Source: Atlantibacter sp032062175
GTDB taxonomy: Bacteria > Pseudomonadota > Gammaproteobacteria > Enterobacterales > Enterobacteriaceae
Length of the DNA stretch: 64,000 nt
NCBI RefSeq assembly: GCF_032062175.1
Contig: NZ_DAMBQK010000001.1
Location: 1 to 64,000, forward strand
Direction of reading: 5' to 3'
The notes under the pieces: generated by a model
What the model saw: only the letters and a program-made list of their open reading frames with translations
The model's database searches: none
What the model was told of the DNA's origin: nothing
Made by a program: the position numbers and the translations under genes
Shown: positions 9,835-18,881 of the stretch, piece after piece
Position numbering within the stretch: the first letter of the stretch is position 1
Layout: each line of letters begins with the position of its first letter

Positions 9835-11038
9835 CGCAGCCGAGCGGCTGCTTAACGCCGCGACACCATACGGCGTTGAGATCCAACGCCTCGTCCAGCA
9901 CCAGAAAATCGGCGTCTTTACCCGCTTCAAGGCTACCTTTGCGGTCGGCGACGCCCGCCAGCTGCGCCGGATTCAAACAGGCGATGTGCGCGGCGGAGAC
10001 CAGACCGTTTTCCAGCCGGTCCACCACTGCTTTTATTGAATCGAGAAAACTCATCTCCAGTTGGCGCACGCCATGCCAGTCATCCGGTGCAATGCTGCGC
10101 GTCGCTCCGTCCTTGCCGCTGATCTGTAATTTCCCGGCGGAAATGCGGAATGTTTCCTGGCGCAGATAGTGATGAAATTCGTAGCCTTCCGGGAAATCCA
10201 CGTAGCCGAGGCAATCGCTCATCATCACCAGACGGCGGTCACCCTTGATGCGATAAAGAATATCGAACACCTCCGGGCGCAGGGTAATGCCGGTCTGCTT
10301 CGCCACTTCAGCATACAGATTGCGGTAATACATCACCGCGCCCACTACGCCGGGCTCCCGGTGATGCAAACCGCGCATGGCGCTAAACGCGTGGGTCACG
10401 TGCGTGAGTCCCGCTTCGATGGCGGCGGTCATCTGATCGAAGGTGGCGTCGGTATGCCCTGCGGAGGCGGTGATCCCCTGGCTGTGCAGATAGCGGAGCA
10501 GCGCCAATGCGCCGTCCAGTTCCGGTGCCAGGGTCATCAGACGAATATGCCCATTCGCCAGCCGGTTAAAATGCTGGAACCCGGCGACGGACGGTGGTTG
10601 CAGACTGTCTTTGCGCTGCATCCCCAAATACTTTTCATTGATGTAGGGGCCTTCCATATGGATGCCCACCGCTTCTGCGCCGTCGCCCGGCGCGGCGGTT
10701 TCGATATACTCCGCCGCCGCTTGCAATGAGCGTTCAAGGAAATCCTGCGGCATAGTCGCGCTGGTGGCGAGATACGCGGTGACGCCCGCCTGAACCAGAT
10801 CCCGGCTCATGGCCTGCACAGATTCACGGGTGCCTTTCCAGGCAAATGAACCGCGCCCCCAGCCGTGAACGTGAATGTCCACAAAGCCGGGCATTAAATA
10901 GTTATCGCCGCAGTCCGTCGCCTCGCCGCGATAGTCGTCAGCCACTGCGGTGATTTTGCCGTTTTCCACCACCAGTACACCGCTCCGTAACCCTTCAGGG
11001 GTCACAATCTGCGTCGAGCGAAACGCGTTAATCGTCAT
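9827..11038 (-). CDS. N-acetylglucosamine-6-phosphate deacetylase-like amidohydrolase
   Basis: 403 aa, NagA family of metal-dependent amidohydrolases. Motifs: PGFVDIHVHG (H56, H58), the active-site segment HMEGPYIN, SAGHTDATFDQM, the substrate-loop sequence THVTHAFSAMRGLHHREPG and the late MMSDC aspartate. It would hydrolyse an N-acyl group from a phosphorylated amino sugar in the cytoplasm. It is third gene of an operon with PTS and lyase genes; its start overlaps the lyase stop by 11 nt, implying translational coupling. It is clearly not the housekeeping nagA, whose neighbours differ, so its true substrate may not be GlcNAc-6-P. Confidence 0.8.
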   Translation of the reverse strand: MTINAFRSTQIVTPEGLRSGVLVVENGKITAVADDYRGEATDCGDNYLMPGFVDIHVHGWGRGSFAWKGTRESVQAMSRDLVQAGVTAYLATSATMPQDFLERSLQAAAEYIETAAPGDGAEAVGIHMEGPYINEKYLGMQRKDSLQPPSVAGFQHFNRLANGHIRLMTLAPELDGALALLRYLHSQGITASAGHTDATFDQMTAAIEAGLTHVTHAFSAMRGLHHREPGVVGAVMYYRNLYAEVAKQTGITLRPEVFDILYRIKGDRRLVMMSDCLGYVDFPEGYEFHHYLRQETFRISAGKLQISGKDGATRSIAPDDWHGVRQLEMSFLDSIKAVVDRLENGLVSAAHIACLNPAQLAGVADRKGSLEAGKDADFLVLDEALDLNAVWCRGVKQPLGCVK

Positions 11039-12386
11039 CGATTTCGCTCCTTACCCGCTGCGCCATTTCCTGGGCGATTTGCGCGCACAGCCCGGTGTAG
11101 CAGGCCGGGTCGAGCAGGGTTTCAATCTCATTGTCATCAAAACTGGCGCGGATCACCGGCTGTTCGCGCAGCACCTGCCCATATTCGATGCCTTCATGGG
11201 TACTGCGCATCGCCATCTCGTAAACCAGCTCATGGGCCGGATCTTTGCCCAGTCGCGCCACCAGCGCCATCATGATTTTTTCACTGTTAATCAGCCCGTG
11301 GGTAATGCCGACGTTCTGCTTCATCCGCTCAGGATTAATCACCAGCGTGCGGCTTAACTCTTCGGCGCGCATCACGATTTCCGCCATCAGCTCCATGCTC
11401 TCCTGCAAATTGGCGTCGAAAATGAAATAGGCGGAGCTGTCGGCCTCGAACGGGCGCGGGCACACGTAGAGTGACGATGTCAGCACCGAGTAAAGTTTTT
11501 GCGCGTTAGCGATAATCCCTTTCGCCAGCTTTGGGTTCACCTTTTGCGGCATGGTGCTGCTGCCGACAGTGCCTTTCTTGAAGGCTTCCGAGACTTCGCC
11601 ATACTCTTCGCCGGAGGTGAGATACACCTCTTCGGCCATTTTTTGCAGCGTGGTTGCCAGTAAACACAGGTTGCTGATGAACTCGGTGCGATACACCTGG
11701 GCGCTGCGCGACGGCACCCGCATCGAATGCATCCCCAGATGCTGCGCCACGCTCTCCTGTACCTGGCGTCCGGTTTCGCCAGTGGCGTGGAACGCCCCCA
11801 CCGCGCCGCCCATCATCACGGTAAACACGCGGCTTTCCGCCTGTTTCATGCGTTCACGGCTGTGCAACAGCTCATCAATCCACACCGCGACCTTATAGCC
11901 CCAGGTAATCGGCAGGGCGTGTTTGCCGTGGGTGCGTCCGGCCATCAGCGTGTTTTTATGCTGTTCCGCCATGCGCGCCAGGTTGCGCAGCGTGTCATCT
12001 ACAAACCCGTTGATGATTTGCTGGCATTGCCAGGCCAGGTGCAACTGCGCGGTTTGCTGAATATTCTGAGTGGTCACGCCGTAATGCACGTATTTGCCGC
12101 TTTCCGGGGAGCAGGCTTTCACCAGCACTTTAATCATCGGTACAAAGCCGTGGCCGATTTCCCGCAGCAGACGGTCCATTTCGTTCAGGTCGATGCGCGA
12201 CAGCAGGCAGTTTTCGGCAATGTTTTGCGCCGCCGCCTGCGGGATCATCCCGGCTTGCGCCTGAGCCAACGCCAGCGCAGCCTCCACATCCAGCCAGGAC
12301 TGGATACGCGCTTCCTGGCTGAACAGCGCTTTCATGCCGCGATCGTTAATGGTTTTACTTTTTGAATCGTACAGGGCTCGCATCAT
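11028..12386 (-). CDS. Adenylosuccinate lyase-family (fumarase/aspartase superfamily) enzyme
   Basis: 452 aa. The superfamily signature GSSTMPQKVNP is intact, as are SGKYVHYGVTTQNI and AGRTHGKHALPITWGYKVA, which hold the general-base and phosphate/carboxylate-binding residues of adenylosuccinate lyases. The family removes fumarate from N-(1,2-dicarboxyethyl) compounds. Position between an EIICB permease and a NagA-like deacetylase argues for sugar catabolism and against purine synthesis. It starts 8 bp after the EIICB stop codon. Confidence 0.75.
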   Translation of the reverse strand: MMRALYDSKSKTINDRGMKALFSQEARIQSWLDVEAALALAQAQAGMIPQAAAQNIAENCLLSRIDLNEMDRLLREIGHGFVPMIKVLVKACSPESGKYVHYGVTTQNIQQTAQLHLAWQCQQIINGFVDDTLRNLARMAEQHKNTLMAGRTHGKHALPITWGYKVAVWIDELLHSRERMKQAESRVFTVMMGGAVGAFHATGETGRQVQESVAQHLGMHSMRVPSRSAQVYRTEFISNLCLLATTLQKMAEEVYLTSGEEYGEVSEAFKKGTVGSSTMPQKVNPKLAKGIIANAQKLYSVLTSSLYVCPRPFEADSSAYFIFDANLQESMELMAEIVMRAEELSRTLVINPERMKQNVGITHGLINSEKIMMALVARLGKDPAHELVYEMAMRSTHEGIEYGQVLREQPVIRASFDDNEIETLLDPACYTGLCAQIAQEMAQRVRSEIDDD

Positions 12387-12394
12387 GCTTCCTC

Positions 12395-13954
12395 TTAGTG
12401 GTGACCGGCTAAGGCGTCGTCAACGGCGTTACGGACAAACTCGACGTGTGGCCCGAACACAACATGGATATGGTTGCTGGAGGGGATAAACGTCCCCATT
12501 GATCCGGCATCTTTGAGAATGCCCATATCAAGCTTTTTCTGATCGTTTAAATCAATACGCAGGCGCGACACGCAGTTTTCCACGCGTTTGATATTGGTTT
12601 TACCGCCCAGCCCTTCAATCACCAGTTCGGCGACTTTGTCGTACTCTTTGTTATTCAGCAGCGTACTGTCGGCAATATCTGCTTCACGGCCCGGCGTTTT
12701 AATATCGAATTTGCCGATGGCGTAGCGGAACACGAAATAGAACACCACGAAGTTGGCAATGCCTAACAGGATCAGGTTCAGCCAGCGGGTGTGTTCGTAC
12801 ATCAGGCCGAAAATACCGAAGTCAAAAATTGTGCCGCGAATATAACCAACGGAAATATCCAGCAGCTGTAACGGAATCGCCATCAGGCCGCACAGCAGGG
12901 CATAAACGATAAACAGCTTCGGCGCAATAAACAGGAACGAGAACTCCAGCGGCTCGGTAATGTTCCCCAGCACCGCCGTCAGCACCACCGTCAGGATCAT
13001 CCCTTTGGCGAACTTTTTATTTTTGAAATAGGCCATGTGATACATCGCCAGGCCAATTGCCGGAACGCGGAACAGGGTGGTCAGCATTTGGGTGGAGGCC
13101 AGATAGCTGGTCAGCGTCGGCATATACTGATCCCACGCCGGATGGTTCGGCCCCAGCTCGAACAGGATTTTATTGATGGCGGGTAAAATGCCGACGTAGG
13201 TTTGGCCGTCAATGAAATAGGTGCCGCCTGCTTCGGTAAAACGCACCGTCGAACTCAACACGTGATGCAGACCAAAGGGGATCAGTAACCGGTTGAGGGT
13301 CATATAAATCCCGGCCCCGATATTCGGTGCCATCAAAATGGTCGAAATACTTTTCATCCCGGCGGTAAACAGATCCCAGATAAACGGAATAATTAACCCG
13401 ATGGGAATTGCAAAGGCGATGGCCAATATCGCCACCGATTTTTTACCGCTGAAAAAAGCAAACGCCAGCGGCAGTTGTAGCCGGTAATAGCGGTCGGTGA
13501 CTTTGGCGGCAAGCAACCCGGCTATTATCCCGCCGACGGCCTCAATTTTTAAGGTCTGCACCCCGAGCACCATGCCCTGGCCGACCAGCGCTAAATCGCC
13601 TTTTGCCAGCTGTCCGGTTAATTTCAAATGCACGTGCATAGAAATCAACAGCGTTAAATAGGCGATGACCGAGGCAAATACCGCGATGCCTTTCTCTTTT
13701 TTCGACATCCCATACGCCACGCCCATGGCGAACAGCAGCGGGATATTCTGGAATACCACGCTGCTGATTAATCCCAGGGATGAAAGCACCGCTTTGAAAC
13801 CGGCATTCCCCAGGAAAGGCAATTTTTCAATCATGTAATTTTGGCCCAGCGCGCTGCTGATGCCCATTACCATCCCAACCGGTGCTAATACGGCGATGGG
13901 TAATAATAACGAGCGGCCGAACGTCTGTATTTCGTTTTTAAAATTCGCGTTCAT
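12395..13954 (-). CDS. PTS EIICB permease, glucose/maltose/GlcNAc family
   Basis: 519-residue fused PTS permease that phosphorylates its sugar during import. Residues 1-400 are the polytopic EIIC domain (PTS_EIIC of the MalX/PtsG family, with GLHHVLSS and ITEPLEFSFLF, the conserved EIIC loop). The C-terminal EIIB domain carries the phosphorylation Cys461 in VENCVSRLRIDL. No EIIA domain is present, so EIIA-Glc (crr) probably donates phosphate. The start at 13954 has GGGGA 8 nt upstream; a start at 13987 lacks one. First gene of the EIICB-lyase-deacetylase operon. Confidence 0.85.
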   Translation of the reverse strand: MNANFKNEIQTFGRSLLLPIAVLAPVGMVMGISSALGQNYMIEKLPFLGNAGFKAVLSSLGLISSVVFQNIPLLFAMGVAYGMSKKEKGIAVFASVIAYLTLLISMHVHLKLTGQLAKGDLALVGQGMVLGVQTLKIEAVGGIIAGLLAAKVTDRYYRLQLPLAFAFFSGKKSVAILAIAFAIPIGLIIPFIWDLFTAGMKSISTILMAPNIGAGIYMTLNRLLIPFGLHHVLSSTVRFTEAGGTYFIDGQTYVGILPAINKILFELGPNHPAWDQYMPTLTSYLASTQMLTTLFRVPAIGLAMYHMAYFKNKKFAKGMILTVVLTAVLGNITEPLEFSFLFIAPKLFIVYALLCGLMAIPLQLLDISVGYIRGTIFDFGIFGLMYEHTRWLNLILLGIANFVVFYFVFRYAIGKFDIKTPGREADIADSTLLNNKEYDKVAELVIEGLGGKTNIKRVENCVSRLRIDLNDQKKLDMGILKDAGSMGTFIPSSNHIHVVFGPHVEFVRNAVDDALAGHH

Positions 13955-14106
13955 GACAATATCCCCGATAAGACATCGTATTATCAAACACGTTTGAGGA
14001 AGGGGAGCTCAAGGTCAAATAATGTCTGAAGCAGGGCGCAAAAATTGCCCGTAAGAAATTGTCGGGGCGATCACATAATGAGGTTGACGAAAATAAACCA
14101 GCGATC

Positions 14107-14132
14107 AAAAAAGGAGCCCGGAGGCTCCTTTT
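14107..14132 (-). terminator. Terminator after ypeC
   Basis: AAGGAGCC-CG-GGCTCC-type stem with A and T tracts on both sides, located just below the ypeC stop. Confidence 0.85.
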
Positions 14133-14141
14133 GCAAATTCA

Positions 14142-14468
14142 TTAATGGCGGTGGTGATGTTTACCGCGCCCGCGATGGTCGTCCCGGTCGCGCCAGCCTT
14201 CACGGTAGCCGCGTTCATAGGCGTTGCGATCTTTATACCAGCCGCGATGGTAGCCATTGTCGTGTTTACGCCAGTAGCCGCCGCGACGCTCATAATGGTT
14301 GTGCCAGTAATCACGATCGCGCCAGCGACCGCCGTCCCAGTAGTTACCGTAATTATCACGATCGCCAATTTGTAATTTTATTGAGGGTAACAGGGTGATT
14401 TCGCCTGCACTTGCCATCATTGGCGCTCCCGCCAACAGAAAGGCTGCAAGCAACAGTGACCTGAACAT
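14142..14468 (-). CDS. ypeC: YpeC, DUF2502 periplasmic protein
   Basis: 108 aa, same length as E. coli YpeC. A Sec signal peptide (MFRSLLLAAFLLAGAPMMASA-G) is followed by the strongly conserved GEITLLPSIKLQIGDRDNYGNYWDGG and a tail extremely rich in W, R, H, Y and D (RDRDYWHNHY..., ending RGKHHHRH). The charge pattern suggests metal or polyanion binding, but function is unknown. The start at 14468 has AAGGAG 6 nt upstream. Confidence 0.92.
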   Translation of the reverse strand: MFRSLLLAAFLLAGAPMMASAGEITLLPSIKLQIGDRDNYGNYWDGGRWRDRDYWHNHYERRGGYWRKHDNGYHRGWYKDRNAYERGYREGWRDRDDHRGRGKHHHRH

Positions 14469-14612
14469 AGTCTTCTCCTTCACGATCGGGGCCGTGGCCG
14501 GCCTGTTACAGCAATATTACGGGGTGGTAAAGCCCCGTATCTTCGCCACAACTCCGAATTCATTTTGGATAGCACAAAATGCTAAAAAGACCCGTTACCC
14601 GTTGATTTGCCG

Positions 14613-15602
14613 TCAGGACAGGATGGCGTCAATTGCCGCGCACTCTTCAGCGCTAAACTGCCGGTTCGCCAGCATCCCTACCGCGTCTTCAATCTGGCTG
14701 GTCTTACTGGCACCGATTAACACCGATGTCACTTTATCGTCACGTAATACCCAGGCCAGCGCCATTTGCGACAGCTTCTGTCCACGCTGCTGCGCCAGCG
14801 CGTTAAGCTTACGCACTTTAGCCAGTTTCTCCTCGGTAAGCTGATCCGGGTTGAGGAAGCGGCTGCCGCTGGCGGCGCGCGAATCAGACGGAATGCCGTT
14901 CAGGTAGCGGTCGGTTAACTGCCCGCCTGCCAGCGGTGAAAACGCGATGCTGCCAACGCCTTTTTCCTGCAACACGTCCAACAGTTCTGCTTCCACCCAG
15001 CGCTCAAACATGGAATATTTCGGCTGGTGGATTAAACATGGCGTACCGAGATCATTCAGGATATCAATCGCCTCGCGCGCCTGCGCGGCAGGGTAGTTCG
15101 ACAGGCCCACGTACAGCGCTTTCCCCTGGCGCACAAGATGATCCAGCGCGCGCATAGTTTCCTGTAACGGGGTTTCCGGGTCCGGACGGTGATGATAGAA
15201 AATATCCACGTATTCCAGCCCCATGCGCTTCAGGCTCTGGTCCAGGCTGGCGATCAGATATTTACGCGAACCCCAGTCGCCGTAAGGGCCGTCCCACATG
15301 GTGTAACCGGCTTTGCTGGAGATAATCAGCTCATCGCGATAAGGCAGGAAGTCTTCTTTAAAAATCCGCCCGAAATTGTGCTCGGCGGAACCCGGCGGCG
15401 GCCCGTAGTTATTAGCGAGATCGAAATGGGTGATGCCAAGATCAAACGCCCGGCGCAGCAGTTGGCGGCTGTTATCCACCAGCGTGGCGTCGCCAAAGTT
15501 ATGCCAAAGCCCCAGAGAAACGGCGGGAAGTTTTAGCCCGCTTCGTCCGCAGCGGCGAAATTCCATCGTTTGATAGCGTGCGGGATCTGCCTGATACACC
15601 AT
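14613..15602 (-). CDS. Aldo/keto reductase, YghZ (Gpr)-like
   Basis: 329-residue NADPH-dependent aldo/keto reductase of the AKR14/YghZ type. It shares with E. coli Gpr the opening MVYQADPARYQTMEFRRCGRSGLKLPAVSLG, the catalytic neighbourhood GITHFDLANNYGPPPGSAE, SSKAGYTMW, and the cofactor segment SVLIGASKTSQIEDAV. It stops about 15 residues before the E. coli protein and differs enough to be a paralogue. Divergent from ipdC, with a GalR-type palindrome in between. Substrate unknown; related enzymes reduce L-glyceraldehyde 3-phosphate or methylglyoxal. Confidence 0.85.
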   Translation of the reverse strand: MVYQADPARYQTMEFRRCGRSGLKLPAVSLGLWHNFGDATLVDNSRQLLRRAFDLGITHFDLANNYGPPPGSAEHNFGRIFKEDFLPYRDELIISSKAGYTMWDGPYGDWGSRKYLIASLDQSLKRMGLEYVDIFYHHRPDPETPLQETMRALDHLVRQGKALYVGLSNYPAAQAREAIDILNDLGTPCLIHQPKYSMFERWVEAELLDVLQEKGVGSIAFSPLAGGQLTDRYLNGIPSDSRAASGSRFLNPDQLTEEKLAKVRKLNALAQQRGQKLSQMALAWVLRDDKVTSVLIGASKTSQIEDAVGMLANRQFSAEECAAIDAILS

Positions 15603-15635
15603 GCGTGTTGCCTCATCAGTAAGGAGATTTTAACC

Positions 15636-15651
15636 GTGTATACGTTTACAC
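15636..15651. promoter_or_regulatory. GalR/LacI-type palindromic operator
   Basis: GTGTATACGTTTACAC fits the GalR/GalS consensus GTGTAANCGNTTACAC at all but one defined base. It lies 34 bases upstream of the aldo/keto reductase start and 136 bases upstream of ipdC. It is therefore better placed for the reductase. Confidence 0.55.
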
Positions 15652-15786
15652 AACGTTAGCGTCTTTGCACACTACACCGCATCAGGCTGTAAATCTCGCG
15701 TGCCACGCACTTTTCGATCGGATACCTGGACAGGGATCGCAGTTCCTTAATACTTCAATCAGGCTCCTGATAAAAAGGAATGCTCC

Positions 15787-17448
15787 ATGGCTCAGCGTTA
15801 TTGTGTGGCGGATTATCTACTGGACCGGCTGGCGCAAAGTGGAATCACCCATCTTTTTGGCGTACCGGGCGACTATAACCTACAGTTTCTCGATAACGTG
15901 ATCGCGCACCTGGAAGTGGCCTGGGTAGGCTGCGCCAACGAACTCAATGCGGCCTATGCCGCCGACGGCTACGCTCGCTGTAAAGGTGCGGGAGCCTTAT
16001 TAACCACGTTTGGCGTGGGCGAACTCAGCGCCCTTAACGGCGTGGCGGGCAGCTATGCCGAACACGTTCCGGTGTTGCACATCGTCGGCGCGCCCGCGTC
16101 AGGCGCGCAGCAGCGCGGCGAACTGATGCATCACACCGTCGGCGATGGTGATTTTCGCCATTTTGTGCGTATTGCCAGCGAGTTATGCGCCGCTCATGCG
16201 GTACTCACGGCGGAAAACGCCTGCAAAGAAATCGACCGGGTGATCCACGAGATGCAGTCCGCTTCGCGTCCCGGTTACCTGATGCTGCCTGCGGATGTGG
16301 CAAAAAAGCCTGCCATCCGCCCTGAAAGCGCTCTCACAAAGGCGGTGCAAAGCGCCGATCCCGCCCTGCTGGAGGCGTTTCGTCACGCTGTTAAGCAGCG
16401 GCTTTCCGGCGTTAAGCATGTCGCTCTACTGGCGGATTATCTGGCGGAGCGTTTTGGCCTGCGGCGCGCCCTGCAACAGTGGGTAAAAGCCATCCCGCTG
16501 GCACACAGCTCTCTGCTGATGGGCAAAGGGATTTTTAACGAAGGCGGCGCAGGATTTACGGGTACGTATAGCGGTGCCGCCACTGCCCAGGCGCAGCGCC
16601 AGGCGATTGAACAGAGCGATGTGGTGATTTGCGTCGGCGTGAAATTTACCGATACCACCACCGCCGGATTTAGCCAACATCTTACCCGTGAACAAACCAT
16701 TGAGGTAATGCCCGATGGCGTACGCATTGGCGAGCGTTGGTTTAGCGGCCTGCCGATGGCCGAGGCGTTAACTATTCTGCATCGCGAAGTACGCCAGATT
16801 CAGCATCAACTGTCGTTGCCGGATATCAAACCCGCGCCGCTGCCGGAAAGCGACGGCGGGCTGGATCAGCATGCTTTCTGGCTGGCGATTCAGGACTGGC
16901 TGCGGCCGGGGGATGTTGTGGTGGTGGATCAGGGCACCGCTGCGTTTGGCGCGGCAACCCTGACGCTGCCGGATGACGTGACCTTTATCGTCCAGCCGCT
17001 GTGGGGGTCGATAGGCTACGCGCTGGCGGCGGCGTTCGGCGCGCAAACCGCCTGCCCAGCGCGGCGGCTGGTGCTGATCACCGGCGACGGCGCGGCGCAG
17101 TTAACCATTCAGGAGCTGGGATCGATGCTGCGGGACGATTTGCGCCCGGTGGTTATCGTGCTGAATAACGACGGCTACACGGTGGAGCGGGCCATACATG
17201 GCGCGGAGCAGCGCTACAACGACATCGCCCCCTGGGACTGGACGGCGCTGCCCCATGCGCTGGATGTCCATCATAAAGCCGAATGCTGGCAGGTCAGCGA
17301 AACCGTGCAGCTTAAGGAAGTGCTGGCGCGGCTGGCGCATCCGGCGCGGCTGTCATTACTGGAAGTGATGTTGCCAAAGCAGGATCTTCCGGAACTGCTG
17401 ACCGCCGTCACCCGGTCACTGGGCGCGCGTAACGGCGGACAGGCTTAG
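15787..17448 (+). CDS. ipdC: Indole-3-pyruvate decarboxylase IpdC
   Basis: 553-residue thiamine-diphosphate enzyme that converts indolepyruvate to indoleacetaldehyde, the committed step of indole-3-acetic acid synthesis. The N-terminal Pyr domain has the TPP glutamate in VGCANELNAAYAADGYAR and the HH pair (LMHHTVGDG) characteristic of pyruvate/indolepyruvate decarboxylases. The C-terminal PP domain has the GDG-N26-NN motif (GDGAAQLT...VLNNDGYTVE). The length matches Enterobacter cloacae IpdC. An AAGGA ribosome site precedes the ATG. It is convergent with yfeO with a 4-bp overlap. Close homologues are TyrR-regulated; only a half TGTAAA box is visible upstream (15689), so regulation here is unproven. 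Confidence 0.92.
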   Translation: MAQRYCVADYLLDRLAQSGITHLFGVPGDYNLQFLDNVIAHLEVAWVGCANELNAAYAADGYARCKGAGALLTTFGVGELSALNGVAGSYAEHVPVLHIVGAPASGAQQRGELMHHTVGDGDFRHFVRIASELCAAHAVLTAENACKEIDRVIHEMQSASRPGYLMLPADVAKKPAIRPESALTKAVQSADPALLEAFRHAVKQRLSGVKHVALLADYLAERFGLRRALQQWVKAIPLAHSSLLMGKGIFNEGGAGFTGTYSGAATAQAQRQAIEQSDVVICVGVKFTDTTTAGFSQHLTREQTIEVMPDGVRIGERWFSGLPMAEALTILHREVRQIQHQLSLPDIKPAPLPESDGGLDQHAFWLAIQDWLRPGDVVVVDQGTAAFGAATLTLPDDVTFIVQPLWGSIGYALAAAFGAQTACPARRLVLITGDGAAQLTIQELGSMLRDDLRPVVIVLNNDGYTVERAIHGAEQRYNDIAPWDWTALPHALDVHHKAECWQVSETVQLKEVLARLAHPARLSLLEVMLPKQDLPELLTAVTRSLGARNGGQA

Positions 17449-18677
17449 TCTTTAGGCCCGGCGACCATTAACGGCTTCCCGGCCAGCAGCAGCCAGGCCG
17501 GGAGCATTACAATGCACAGTAGCGGCAGCAACTGGGTATCCGGTACGATCACCGCCGCCATAAACAGGCTCATCCACCCGTCGCGTGTCACCACCAGCAC
17601 CATGCCCAACACCGCGCAGGAAACCGTGACCGCTGCCGGGACGGCGTCAACATGCTCATGCAGCATCAGCCCCAGCGCCACGCCGACGAATACTGCCGGG
17701 AAAATACGCCCGCCGCGAAAACCGCAGGCGGCGGCAATCACCAGCGCCGCGAGTTTAATAACCGCAAACAGGAAATAGTCGTATACCGTCCAGGTCTGGC
17801 CGAACGCCAGTTGCTGCATCTCGTCGACGCCTTTGAACAGGGTTTGCGGCCCGCCGATGGCCCCCAGCAGGCCGAGAATAAATCCACCCGCGCCCAGCAT
17901 CAGCACCGGGCTTTTAATCCTGCGCATCAGCGCGTGCAGGCGCGGCAAACACCACACCGCCACCATGCCCAGCGCAATGGCGATGGCCGCCACCACCGCG
18001 CCGCTGAACACATCCGTCAGGTGCAGTTGCGAATAGTGGGCGATGGGCAGCGAAAAGTTAGGGTGAACAAACAGGCTGGTCGTCACCCCGCCTGCCGCCG
18101 CCGCCATCAGCGGAGCGAACAGCTTGTCCCACAGCGGCACGTCATGAGTGCTGTTCAGCGTTTGGGAGAAAATCAGCGCTGCCGCCACGGGCGTGCCAAA
18201 CAGCGCGCCGATGGTGCCTGCCGCTGCCAGAATCGTCCAGTCGAGCGAGTGAACGCGGGGAAACAGCTTACCGCCTAATACCACCGCCAGTGCGACGTTG
18301 ATTGCCATAATCGGGTGCTCCGGCCCAAGGCTGACCCCACCCGCCAGGCCGAGGATCATCGCCAGCGCCAGGCCGGGCAGGGCACGGCTTTCCACCGGGT
18401 TACCGATCAGCGGCTCACTGGCTGGGTCTGGCCCGCCGTGGCCGGGAAAGAAGCGGATCACCAGGCCGACCGCGATGCCGGTGAGCGTCAGAATAGTGAT
18501 AATCCAGCCGGGGGCAAACAGGGAAACCCCAAACGTCGCAGGCAGCGTTTGCCACAGAAAGGTCTGTAAAATCCCCGCGACCCGCATCATAAACAGTAAG
18601 ATTAAACTGCTGGCAATGCCGATCAGCAATGCCGGCAACGCGAGCATCAACATGGTTCTGGCGCGGGGATGAAGCAT
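17445..18677 (-). CDS. yfeO: YfeO, ClC-type ion channel family protein
   Basis: 410-residue polytopic membrane protein of the voltage-gated chloride channel (ClC) superfamily, close to E. coli YfeO: MLHPRARTMLML start, GGVSLGPEHPI (the conserved GxxxGPE selectivity-filter region), AGTIGALFGTPVAAALIFSQ and the C-terminal GFRGGRIFPAVFVG helix. About ten hydrophobic segments. Substrate ion not established. It sits next to glk as in E. coli, divergent from it. Confidence 0.92.
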   Translation of the reverse strand: MLHPRARTMLMLALPALLIGIASSLILLFMMRVAGILQTFLWQTLPATFGVSLFAPGWIITILTLTGIAVGLVIRFFPGHGGPDPASEPLIGNPVESRALPGLALAMILGLAGGVSLGPEHPIMAINVALAVVLGGKLFPRVHSLDWTILAAAGTIGALFGTPVAAALIFSQTLNSTHDVPLWDKLFAPLMAAAAGGVTTSLFVHPNFSLPIAHYSQLHLTDVFSGAVVAAIAIALGMVAVWCLPRLHALMRRIKSPVLMLGAGGFILGLLGAIGGPQTLFKGVDEMQQLAFGQTWTVYDYFLFAVIKLAALVIAAACGFRGGRIFPAVFVGVALGLMLHEHVDAVPAAVTVSCAVLGMVLVVTRDGWMSLFMAAVIVPDTQLLPLLCIVMLPAWLLLAGKPLMVAGPKD

Positions 18678-18881
18678 TGGATAATCCTTATGAATGAAAA
18701 GGCTGGCGCTTTACTGACCACCAGATTACTGTGCTGATTGCAAAGGTGCTGAAACGGTAAACGTAATCTGTGACACGCCTCAATAATCATGGGTCGTCAG
18801 CATAAAGGACATTGTGGTGATGATGCCTTGTATTTAGAGTGTGCCGAAGACCTATTTTGACTTTAGCGGAGCTGTTAAATA

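Noticed and set aside
14145..14375. Plus-strand frame rich in Val/Ile/Ala opposite ypeC
   Set aside because: Hydrophobic composition is an artefact of the antisense of the RDRW/H-rich ypeC gene.
15689..15706. TyrR box upstream of ipdC
   Set aside because: Only a TGTAAA half-site is present, without the TTTACA partner at the right spacing; not enough to annotate.
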